Source: Candidatus Nanoarchaeia archaeon (GTDB lineage: Archaea > Nanoarchaeota > Nanoarchaeia > SCGC-AAA011-G17 > JAFCDX01). Taken from it: a stretch of 24,311 bases of DNA. Below the pieces are notes generated by a model. That model was given only the letters and a program-made list of their open reading frames with translations. It was not told where the DNA came from and did no database searches. Below, piece after piece: positions 1 to 6,005 of the stretch. Position numbers and translations under genes: made by a program. Within the stretch, counting starts at the first letter, position 1. The number at the start of each line of letters is the position of its first letter. The DNA lies in assembly GCA_028717785.1 (NCBI GenBank), contig JAQUND010000023.1, positions 1 to 24,311 of the forward strand, in the 5' to 3' direction.

Positions 1-278
1 GGAATGCTTGGATTAATAGGAACATTATTTATTGGAACTTGAACATAACCTGATTGTGAACCTGCTAATTTTAGTGCATCAATTGTAATTGATTCAAGGC
101 AAGTATCAAATTTTTGTTTTATAGGCTTAATTTTTTCTGGTACAGTTAGAGATTTTTCAGTTAATCTCTGCAAATCACTTTTTAATACATATTGCCTTAC
201 AATAAAAAACGAAATTACGAAAACAACAAGTATAAAACCAACTATCATAAAAGTAGTTACCTGACCCCTTTTTTCCAT
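1..278 (-). CDS. Pilin-like or membrane-anchored surface protein, N-terminal part
   Basis: The reading frame opens at an ATG (276-278) and runs off the left edge, so only 92 residues are visible. The product begins MEKRGQVTTF followed by a hydrophobic helix (about residues 8-26) and a polar region with one Cys. The K-R-G motif just before a hydrophobic stretch resembles the class III (type IV pilin-like) signals of the genes further right in this window, and suggests insertion by the prepilin route with the rest outside the cell. Nothing in the visible part identifies a domain. The partner of this protein and its full length lie outside the window. Confidence 0.7.
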   Translation of the reverse strand, partial: MEKRGQVTTFMIVGFILVVFVISFFIVRQYVLKSDLQRLTEKSLTVPEKIKPIKQKFDTCLESITIDALKLAGSQSGYVQVPINNVPINPSI

Positions 279-339
279 AATAATATGAGAATAAAACCAT
301 ATATAAAGTTTTTGAAAGGATATATTTTATTATGTTAAT

Positions 340-873
340 TTATTCATATAATTCCTTAGGAACTTCAAATTTTTTATCTGAAAAAACTATTTCTTCACAT
401 TGAAAAATAGCTTTTTTACAAACATTAGTCATATAATTATATTTACTTTCAATTTCTTGACTTTTTATAGAAGAACTATATCTTGCTTTTTCTCTTTCAT
501 CTACATCTGATTTTTCTTCTTTAGACCTATAAACAGTAATTCTATCAATAAAATCATTATTATAATCAATTAAATTATTATTTTTAGCGTATCTTAAAAA
601 AGAAGCTGTACATTTTTGACTTCTACTTTCAATTCCAAATTTAGCTAGAATTGCAAGGGCACAATAATAAAGTGTATAAAACCATTCTTCTGGAATTTTA
701 TAATCAAATCCTTGTTTTTTATATAAATCACAAAGTTGCAAATTTATTTTTGCTTTATCTAAATATTCTTTTGCAATTTTATCATCTGGTTTATTTATCA
801 AAAGACCCTTATGCTTCTGTCCTTTTTTCTCATCTCTTAATGCATTTGTAAAACAATCTTTTACCTCTTTCAT
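340..873 (-). CDS. HEPN domain protein, probable toxin half of a HEPN/MNT pair
   Basis: The 177-residue, helix-rich protein has the HEPN layout: a helix rich in Ala, Lys and Leu (about 33-53), then an aromatic helix containing WFYTLYYCALAILAK (about 64-78), a GIESRSQKCT turn (80-89) and a later basic/acidic helix ending EKARYSS. HEPN proteins in such pairs are RNA-targeting toxins neutralised by a nucleotidyltransferase partner. The partner gene lies directly upstream and overlaps by 4 bp (ATGA), so the two are translationally coupled. The canonical RX4-6H RNase motif is not obvious: the histidine expected near SRSQKCT is Gln, and no Arg-x4-6-His occurs in the helix at 112-132. It may therefore be an atypical or inactive HEPN. 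The fold assignment is fairly secure from pattern and context; toxicity is inferred. Confidence 0.72.
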   Translation of the reverse strand: MKEVKDCFTNALRDEKKGQKHKGLLINKPDDKIAKEYLDKAKINLQLCDLYKKQGFDYKIPEEWFYTLYYCALAILAKFGIESRSQKCTASFLRYAKNNNLIDYNNDFIDRITVYRSKEEKSDVDEREKARYSSSIKSQEIESKYNYMTNVCKKAIFQCEEIVFSDKKFEVPKELYE

Positions 874-1466
874 TTTCTTATACCCCTTATAAACTTAATA
901 AATTTTTCCTGCCCAAATAAAACAATGCCTTTTTTTATTGCATCAATAAAAGCCTTATTTGATTTTTCCAATTCTTTCTTAAATTCTATTTCTGTTAAAT
1001 TTAAAGAATGAATCTTTTTAATTTGAGTTTTTTGTATTTTTTTTATAGATTCTTCAATTTCTACAAAATTATTCTTATTTGTTATTCCTAAAACATCAAT
1101 ATCATTAGCTTCTTTTGGTGAATGAATTATACTACCATAAATTATAAGAAAATTTACCTTATTTTCAAGTTCTGTAAAATTATTTATCCATCTTTGATTT
1201 TTTATGGCTTCTTCAGTTAATATTAAAGATAAAAATTTTTCTACAAGCGGATTATCCCAATTTAAATTTACATTATAAGTACTTGTTATTCCTGCTCCAA
1301 TTGGAGAAAGAGTAACTAACTTTTTTATTTCTAATTTTTTAAGAACTTTCCAAACTCCTACCCTTGTAATTTCAACTTCTTTAGCTATAGAAGTTATAGT
1401 GTGTTTTACAGAAAAATCTTTAAAAAGTATTTTCAAAATTCTTGAATCCAATTTTATTGTTTCCAT
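870..1466 (-). CDS. Winged-HTH plus minimal nucleotidyltransferase (MNT), probable antitoxin/regulator
   Basis: Residues about 20-55 form a winged helix-turn-helix (TSIAKEVEITRVGVWKVLKKL, then a wing), like MarR/ArsR-type regulators. Residues about 104-126 carry the polymerase-beta-type nucleotidyltransferase signature: LIIYGSIIH, then NDIDVLGI, giving G111-S112-x9-D122-x-D124, the two metal-binding aspartates. In HEPN/MNT modules the MNT protein acts as antitoxin, in characterised cases by AMPylating the HEPN protein. Here the added DNA-binding domain suggests it also represses its own promoter. It is the first gene of the pair and overlaps the HEPN gene by 4 bp. The domain calls are strong; the antitoxin role is inferred from context. 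Confidence 0.78.
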   Translation of the reverse strand: METIKLDSRILKILFKDFSVKHTITSIAKEVEITRVGVWKVLKKLEIKKLVTLSPIGAGITSTYNVNLNWDNPLVEKFLSLILTEEAIKNQRWINNFTELENKVNFLIIYGSIIHSPKEANDIDVLGITNKNNFVEIEESIKKIQKTQIKKIHSLNLTEIEFKKELEKSNKAFIDAIKKGIVLFGQEKFIKFIRGIRK

Positions 1467-1470
1467 TTTG

Positions 1471-1509
1471 TTAATAATTATTAACTTATAGTTAATAGTT
1501 ATATATAAA
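1471..1509 (-). promoter_or_regulatory. Promoter/operator of the HEPN/MNT pair
   Basis: Read on the minus strand, a TATA-like TTTATATAT (about 1501-1509) lies about 35-43 bases upstream of the MNT start. Between it and the start are a perfect 14-base palindrome TTAATAATTATTAA (1471-1484) and an overlapping inverted repeat TTAAC-5-GTTAA (1481-1495). This is where a winged-HTH autorepressor would block RNA polymerase. AT-rich palindromes arise by chance easily in this sequence, so the operator role is an inference. Confidence 0.4.
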
Positions 1510-1580
1510 CCTTTTGGTTTAAATTATATTTATTTACCCAAATAAGATATATTTTTATGTATTAAAATTTTATAAAAACA

Positions 1581-2774
1581 ATGATAAAAAAACCAGAATT
1601 ATTGAGTCCTGTAGCTGATTTTACAAGTTTAACAGCAGCGATTGAAGCAGGTTGTAATGCAGTTTACTTTGGATTAAAGGATTTAAATATGAGAATGAGT
1701 GCAAAAAATTTTGAATTAAAAGATTTAAAAAAAATTACTGATATTTGTCACAAAAATAATATTAAAGCTTATTTAACTTTAAATACAATTGTTTATGATA
1801 ATGAAATTAAAAAAATAAAAGAGATTATTAAAAAAGCAAAACAAGCTAAAATTGATGCGATTATTTGTTGGGATCTAAGTGTTGTAAATGAAGTTAAAAA
1901 ATATAATATTCCATTACATATTAGTACACAAGCTTCAGTTTCTAATTCTGAATCTGCAAAAATGTATAAAAAATTTGGAGCTTCAAGAATAATACTAGCT
2001 AGAGAATTAAACTTAAACCAAATAAAAAAAATAAAAAAAGAAGCTAAAATAGAAGTGGAATGTTTTATTCATGGAGCAATGTGTGTTTCTATTTCTGGAA
2101 GATGTTTTTTATCTCAATTTTTATTTAATAAAAGTGCTAATCGTGGAAAATGTATTCAACCTTGTAGGCGTGAATATACAATAAAAGATACTGAAGAAAA
2201 TCATGAATTAAGTTTAGGTAAAGATTATATTTTAAGTCCAAAAGATCTTTGTACATTAAATTTTATAGAAAAACTAATTGAATCTGGAATTGATGCATTT
2301 AAAATTGAAGGTAGAGCAAGAAGTCCTGAATATGTTTTTTATGTAACTCAAGTTTATAGAAAAGCAATTGATTCTTATTTTGAAAAAAAATTAACTAAAG
2401 AACTAAAAGAAAAATTAATGTTAGAATTAGAAAAAGTTTATAATAGGGGTTTTAGTTCTGGATTTTTCTTAGGTAAACCAATAAATGAATTTGTAAATCC
2501 TGAAAATCAATCCAAAACAAAAAAAATTTTTATTGGAGTAGTTAAAAATTATTATAATAAAGTAAATGTTGCTGAAATAAAATTACAATCTGGTTCTATT
2601 AATATAAATGATACTTTAATGATTCAAGGTCCAACTACAGGAACTTATGAACAAAAAATAGATTCTATAGAAATTAATAATAAAAAAATAAACAGCGCCA
2701 AAAAAGGAATGAGTATAGGAATAAAAATAAATAAAAAAATAAGAAAAAATGATAAAGTTTTTTTAATTAAATAA
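1581..2774 (+). CDS. U32 family protein (peptidase U32/TrhP/UbiU-like Fe-S protein)
   Basis: The 397-residue protein matches the U32 family from its start (PELLSPVADFTSLTAAIEAG) through the family signature at 159-176 (VECFIHGAMCVSISGRCF) and RGKCIQPCRR (188-197). Conserved cysteines at 168, 175, 191/195 and 224 (in SPKDLC) fit the four ligands of the [4Fe-4S] cluster seen in UbiU/UbiV-type members. Family members were first called collagenases, but characterised ones act in tRNA or rRNA hydroxylation (TrhP, RlhA) or ubiquinone hydroxylation. An archaeon lacking ubiquinone makes a tRNA-modification role the better guess. The length is close to that of TrhP. No Shine-Dalgarno precedes the start and TATA-like bases lie about 25-35 bp upstream, so a leaderless mRNA is likely. 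The gene stands alone on the plus strand. Confidence 0.85.
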   Translation: MIKKPELLSPVADFTSLTAAIEAGCNAVYFGLKDLNMRMSAKNFELKDLKKITDICHKNNIKAYLTLNTIVYDNEIKKIKEIIKKAKQAKIDAIICWDLSVVNEVKKYNIPLHISTQASVSNSESAKMYKKFGASRIILARELNLNQIKKIKKEAKIEVECFIHGAMCVSISGRCFLSQFLFNKSANRGKCIQPCRREYTIKDTEENHELSLGKDYILSPKDLCTLNFIEKLIESGIDAFKIEGRARSPEYVFYVTQVYRKAIDSYFEKKLTKELKEKLMLELEKVYNRGFSSGFFLGKPINEFVNPENQSKTKKIFIGVVKNYYNKVNVAEIKLQSGSININDTLMIQGPTTGTYEQKIDSIEINNKKINSAKKGMSIGIKINKKIRKNDKVFLIK

Positions 2775-2780
2775 AAAAAT

Positions 2781-2954
2781 TTATCTTTTCTTTTTACTAT
2801 AGTTTCTTAAAAGTTTGCCTACACCTATTACAGTTACAGCTATTGCTATTATCCAACCTTGCAAATTAAGCAAAGAAGCAGGTAATACATTTAACTGTGC
2901 TAGAATAAGCCATAGACCAATTATTGTTACAATCCATGCTGTTAATTTTGCCAT
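2781..2954 (-). CDS. 57-residue membrane protein, unknown function
   Basis: A short frame reads MAKLTAWIVTIIGLWLILAQ, a connecting segment, a second hydrophobic helix, and a basic tail NYSKKKR. The two helices (about 5-22 and 33-48) predict a hairpin in the membrane with the basic tail inside. A good ribosome binding site, GAGGTG, lies 4 bases before the ATG. A TATA-like CTTATAAA (about 3005-3012) lies upstream, next to the tRNA-Val 3' end. Similar tiny two-helix proteins are common in DPANN genomes. I do not recognise a function. Confidence 0.7.
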   Translation of the reverse strand: MAKLTAWIVTIIGLWLILAQLNVLPASLLNLQGWIIAIAVTVIGVGKLLRNYSKKKR

Positions 2955-3019
2955 TTTACACCTCTTTTTGGTTTTTCAACCATAATTTTATTTGTTTTTA
3001 AGGTTTATAAGAATTTCTA

Positions 3020-3108
3020 TGGGCCCAAGGAGATTCGAACTCCCGATCTTCGCTAAGTCAAAGCGATGTCATAGCTTCTAGGTTTTAAACTCACTAGACC
3101 ATAGGCCC
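3020..3108 (-). tRNA. tRNA-Val (GAC) with a 16-nt intron in the D-loop
   Basis: The acceptor stem GGGCCTA/TGGGCCC (with a G-U), discriminator A73, T arm GGGAG-TTCGAAT-CTCCT and anticodon stem TCGCT/AGCGA all pair. The loop TTGACTT gives anticodon GAC, which reads valine codons. The D-loop is too long. Removing 16 nt (3076-3091) restores the normal D arm GTCT-AGTGGCTA-TGAC and a 73-nt mature tRNA. CCA is not encoded. Position 37 is U, which is unusual because it is normally a purine. The gene lies 16 nt downstream of tRNA-Thr and is probably cotranscribed with it. Confidence 0.88.
3076..3091 (-). other. 16-nt tRNA intron in the D-loop of tRNA-Val
   Basis: The intron reads AGTTTAAAACCTAGAA on the minus strand and sits between the two conserved D-loop guanines (G18/G19). 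The four exon bases CTAG, which lie just before the last two exon bases TG, pair perfectly with CTAG inside the intron. The bulges are TG|A and AA|G. GTT/AAC can close the intron loop. This is a bulge-helix-bulge substrate for the archaeal tRNA splicing endonuclease. Only one cut placement restores the tRNA. Splicing itself is inferred. Confidence 0.75.
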
Positions 3109-3160
3109 TTATGAAAATAAAAAAAGCTTCTGCCGAGATTTGAACTCGGGACCTGCTGAT

Positions 3161-3173
3161 TTCTTACTATGGC
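3161..3173 (-). other. 13-nt tRNA intron at position 37/38 of tRNA-Thr
   Basis: The intron is GCCATAGTAAGAA on the minus strand, at the canonical archaeal site. Exon bases CTTG (32-35) pair with TAAG in the intron, including one G-U. The bulges are TA|G and AA|A with a six-base loop. The layout is identical to that of the other 13-nt intron in this gene. Confidence 0.72.
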
Positions 3174-3180
3174 TACAAGT

Positions 3181-3193
3181 TTCAGCTAATTTT
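3181..3193 (-). other. 13-nt tRNA intron at position 30/31 of tRNA-Thr
   Basis: The intron is AAAATTAGCTGAA on the minus strand. The exon bases CAGC just before the last two exon bases TG pair perfectly with GCTG in the intron. The bulges are TG|A and AA|A and the intron loop is six bases. The position, inside the anticodon stem, is non-canonical. Confidence 0.7.
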
Positions 3194-3260
3194 CAGCTGC
3201 TCTAGCCACTGAGCTACAGAAGCACATTAAAAAAACTAAAAACTAACTTTAAATAAATTT

Positions 3261-3827
3261 CTATTTTGTTAATTTAACATATCTTATCAAAACGTAAGAA
3301 AGAGGATAAATACTCTTTAATTCTTTACTCAAAACTTTCTGGAATTCATAACCAATAACTCCATTCATTAAGTCTTCAAAAGTATTAGATTGTACGTTAG
3401 CAATAAGTAATTCTTTCATTTTTGTTCTTACTGCAGTTAAAATAGAATTTTGAGGTTCAAATTTAGTTAAAGCTAGTGCTTTAATTCTTAATTTTTTACC
3501 ATCTTTTGTTTTTAGTGCTAATGATTGTTCTGCTCTTCCTTTGTTCATTCTTGTTAATCTCTTTAAATAAGAAGGAGCTAATGTATAAGCTATCATTTCT
3601 GTATGTGCTTTATTTTCTTTAATTTCTTTAACTCTTAAAAGAACATTAATATTTTGCTTTTTAGGATCACCTATTAAATTTGATAAATTAACTTCTATTG
3701 TTTTTCCAAGTACTTGCTCATGAAGATAAACGTAGCTTTCTCCTACTTCTTTTTCTTTGAATTCTTTAGGTGCTAAAATAGATACCCAAATCTTCTTTCT
3801 CTTCTTTAGTGCGTCTGATACTACCAT
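3261..3827 (-). CDS. rps3ae: 30S ribosomal protein eS1 (S3Ae)
   Basis: The 188-residue protein matches archaeal/eukaryotic S3Ae: KKRKKIWVSILAPKEF at the start, then EVGESYVYLHEQVLGKTIEVNL, A-T-E-M in the middle and LKTKDGKKLRIKALALTK near 105-122. It is a small-subunit protein near the mRNA exit and platform, found only in archaea and eukaryotes. It is the third gene of a uS15, DHH nuclease, eS1 row that is conserved in archaea, which supports both the call and the archaeal origin. The N-terminus starts a few residues before the conserved block, so the ATG is sensible. No oddities seen. Confidence 0.93.
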   Translation of the reverse strand: MVVSDALKKRKKIWVSILAPKEFKEKEVGESYVYLHEQVLGKTIEVNLSNLIGDPKKQNINVLLRVKEIKENKAHTEMIAYTLAPSYLKRLTRMNKGRAEQSLALKTKDGKKLRIKALALTKFEPQNSILTAVRTKMKELLIANVQSNTFEDLMNGVIGYEFQKVLSKELKSIYPLSYVLIRYVKLTK

Positions 3828-3861
3828 ATTTCTTGCCTTGTAAACACATTAATAAAACTTT

Positions 3862-5268
3862 CTATTTAATACTTGATAGCACTTCTTTTGCTGCTTCTAT
3901 GAAAGCTTTTTCCTTATCCAGCGTGAATAAACACCCTGCAGCAGCTGTATGACCCCCTAATTGTAAAGGTACTTTTTCCCCTATTTTTTCCAATAATTTT
4001 TTCATATCAATACTAGAATTTACGCCCCTTACTGAAACCTTAACTTCATCATCAGGAGTATAAACCATAGTCATTATTATTGTATTATCTTTGTATAAAT
4101 TTGATTTTGAAATAATACTTGTTAAAACTCCTGTTAAAGTATCTCTTAAATTATTTTCCACATTAACTATTACAAAATTTTTATCTTCAATTATACTTCC
4201 TGTTTTTCTATTTGCATAAAACCAATTTAAAGCCTTAATTATTTCTTTTTTGTAATCCAATAATAATTCATTTGCTTTAATCTTTAATTTTTTATCACCT
4301 AAACAAACTCCAATTCCTAAACTAGATTTACCAAGTTTACCACAAGCATTCAATAAAGTTGCAAATTCTCTTGCATTTCTTGTTGGAGATAATTCATCTT
4401 CATTTGGAATAGTATAAATTTCACCTAAAATATCTTCAGGTTTATCTTCACTACCCATTCTTCTTAATACAATACCTGTAACTAATTTTTTTAATTCTTC
4501 TTCTCTTAAATCACATAATCTTCTCCATTTATTTTCATAATCTCTTACAGGAATATTTAATTGATTTAGAAATTGAATTGCATTTTCTTCTGATCCTGTA
4601 ATTCCAGGAATATAAGGATCTGTACTATACTCAAGTAATTTATGCAAGGGTCTTGTTTGTATTCCAAACATTCTAAGGCCCATATCAATTCTAATTTTAC
4701 CTGATTCTTGAGCATCTTTTAAAATTTCTTTATTTAATCCTATAAACTGTTTTTCATCGTTAATATAATCTTCTTGAATATCCCCTATAGCTCCAACAAT
4801 TGCTAAATAAGCAAGATCTTTATTTATTTCATTTAAATATTTTGTAAATAAATATACAACTCCAGCGCCTGAAATTTCTTTAGTTCCATCAATATCAAAC
4901 AAATGAGGATTTAAAAAATTCAATTTTGTTTCTTTTTTTTCTGGAATATGATGATCAAGAATAAAAACTTCTTTATTATTAAAAGAATTTTCTATTTCAC
5001 TTAGATTATTTGAACCTAAATCTGTAAAAAAATAAATTTTATAATTTTCATTTGAAAATTCTTTTAGTCTTTGTTTGGAAATTTGTTTTATAATAGATAA
5101 AGAGAATTTTATATTTTCTCTAGTTAGTGCCTTTGCTAAAATAGAAGCTGCAGCAATTCCATCTGCATCTAAATGAGATACAATTCTAACTGGAGTTTTG
5201 TTTAGTGATTTAAACTTTGCAACTAAACTGTTAGTTAATTCGTAAAACTCATTATATTTATCCATCAT
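3862..5268 (-). CDS. RecJ-like DHH family phosphoesterase/nuclease
   Basis: The 468-residue protein has the DHH motifs in order: SHLDADGIAA (31-40, motif I), FTDLGS (81-86, motif II), ILDHHIPE (about 103-110, the DHH signature), AIVGAIGD (156-163), and a C-terminal DHHA1 domain ending in GGHTAAAG (438-445), which binds substrate. These residues coordinate two Mn/Mg ions. Archaeal relatives are RecJ-like exonucleases; the GAN protein binds the replicative GINS/Cdc45 machinery, while others act on single-stranded DNA or RNA. The 'TAATGATG' junction means the start overlaps the uS15 stop by one base, so the pair is translationally coupled. Whether this one is a Cdc45/RecJ homologue in the replisome or an RNase cannot be told here. 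Confidence 0.9.
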   Translation of the reverse strand: MMDKYNEFYELTNSLVAKFKSLNKTPVRIVSHLDADGIAAASILAKALTRENIKFSLSIIKQISKQRLKEFSNENYKIYFFTDLGSNNLSEIENSFNNKEVFILDHHIPEKKETKLNFLNPHLFDIDGTKEISGAGVVYLFTKYLNEINKDLAYLAIVGAIGDIQEDYINDEKQFIGLNKEILKDAQESGKIRIDMGLRMFGIQTRPLHKLLEYSTDPYIPGITGSEENAIQFLNQLNIPVRDYENKWRRLCDLREEELKKLVTGIVLRRMGSEDKPEDILGEIYTIPNEDELSPTRNAREFATLLNACGKLGKSSLGIGVCLGDKKLKIKANELLLDYKKEIIKALNWFYANRKTGSIIEDKNFVIVNVENNLRDTLTGVLTSIISKSNLYKDNTIIMTMVYTPDDEVKVSVRGVNSSIDMKKLLEKIGEKVPLQLGGHTAAAGCLFTLDKEKAFIEAAKEVLSSIK

Positions 5269-5723
5269 TAACCAATTAATAACTTAGCTTGTTCTCTACT
5301 ATATCTCCAAGTTTCTGGTAATTTTCCAACCTTTTTATAATATTTTGATAATCTATGAATCTTTGACTCTGTTAATTGTAATCCTCTCTTTGCAGCCATG
5401 TCTCTTTTGTTTAATTCTAAATGCTTTGAAATTAATAATTCTTTTTTAATTAAAGCTTTAAGATCTTCTGGAAGTTCATCATTTAATTTATTTTCTTTTA
5501 AAATTTGTGATATTTTTTTATTTAGAATGATTCTAACATCTGGGATACCGTAACTATCTCTTAAAATAATTCCAATTTGACTTGCAGTTTTATCTTCTTT
5601 AGCAAGTTTTAGAATAATCTGTTCAATTTCTTTATCTTTATATCTTAGCCATGTTGGCTTTGACATTTTAGAAGGTTTTGTTGAACCTGATTTCCCTTTC
5701 TTTCTTGAATGCATACGTGCCAT
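5268..5723 (-). CDS. rps15: 30S ribosomal protein uS15
   Basis: The 151-residue protein has the archaeal S15 layout: a basic N-terminal extension starting MARMHSRKKGKSGSTKP, then PTWLRYKDKEIEQIILKLAKE, SQIGIILRDSYGIPDVR, and the C-terminal rRNA-binding helices with LTESKIHRLSKYYKKVGKLPETWRY. The length is normal for archaea. It is the first gene of the uS15, DHH nuclease, eS1 operon. No clear Shine-Dalgarno precedes the ATG; instead the leader holds a possible stem-loop (separate entry). Confidence 0.95.
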   Translation of the reverse strand: MARMHSRKKGKSGSTKPSKMSKPTWLRYKDKEIEQIILKLAKEDKTASQIGIILRDSYGIPDVRIILNKKISQILKENKLNDELPEDLKALIKKELLISKHLELNKRDMAAKRGLQLTESKIHRLSKYYKKVGKLPETWRYSREQAKLLIG

Positions 5724-5746
5724 TTTTAATATTTTAATCGAGAACT

Positions 5747-5816
5747 AACTTGTATTGGTATAAACAAGTTGTAACCGATTTATCCTTAGTTTTTTGTCTT
5801 TATTATATTTATAAAG
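5747..5816 (-). promoter_or_regulatory. Promoter and structured leader of the uS15 operon
   Basis: On the minus strand a TATA box, CTTTATAAATATAATA (5801-5816), would place the mRNA start near 5780. The leader to the ATG (5723) then contains a perfect 7-bp inverted repeat, AACTTGT...ACAAGTT (5747-5753 with 5764-5770), with a 10-base loop. S15 autoregulates through a structured leader in several bacteria; a similar role here is only a guess. Confidence 0.4.
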
Positions 5817-5824
5817 GTTTTGTA

Positions 5825-5897
5825 TAGCCCCACCAAGATTTGAACTTGGGTCTCGAGCTCCAAAGGCTCGCATCCTTGGCCACTAGACTATGGGGCT
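5825..5897 (-). tRNA. tRNA-Gln (TTG)
   Basis: A complete 73-nt cloverleaf without intron: acceptor AGCCCCA/TGGGGCT, anticodon stem CGAGC/GCTCG with loop CTTTGGA (anticodon TTG), T arm CCAAG-TTCAAAT-CTTGG and discriminator A. CCA is not encoded. A TATA-like GGTTTTTAAAGT (about 5930-5942) lies about 35-45 bases upstream on the minus strand. Confidence 0.95.
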
Positions 5898-6005
5898 ATT
5901 AATGGTTTTTTATCAAAATAACTTTAAAAACCTTCCTATAAATTAAAGAAATATTATAATCTTATTAGATATATTTTTAAAGTATAAAATGAATTAATTA
6001 AAAGA

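Larger units (their letters stand above)
3125..3223 (-). tRNA. tRNA-Thr (TGT) with two 13-nt introns
   Basis: Perfect acceptor stem GCTTCTG/CAGAAGC, discriminator U73, D arm GCTC-AGTGGCTA-GAGC and T arm CCGAG-TTCAAAT-CTCGG. G1-C72, C2-G71 and U73 are archaeal threonine identity features. The anticodon stem GCTGA/TCAGC encloses 33 nt instead of 7. No single intron leaves a U at position 33. Removing two 13-nt pieces (3181-3193 and 3161-3173) leaves the loop CTTGTAA with anticodon TGT and a 73-nt tRNA. CCA is not encoded. A TATA-like TTTATTTAAAG (about 3247-3257), overlapping the eS1 stop region, may be its own promoter. Confidence 0.87.

Noticed and set aside
651..851. Plus-strand frame of 66 codons inside the HEPN gene
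   Set aside because: It is antisense to a well-supported HEPN domain and has low-complexity AT-driven composition.
3125..3223. tRNA-Thr read as a type II tRNA (Leu/Ser) with a long variable arm
   Set aside because: The variable loop is a normal five bases (AGGTC), all excess lies between the anticodon stem halves, and U73 with G1-C72/C2-G71 fits Thr.
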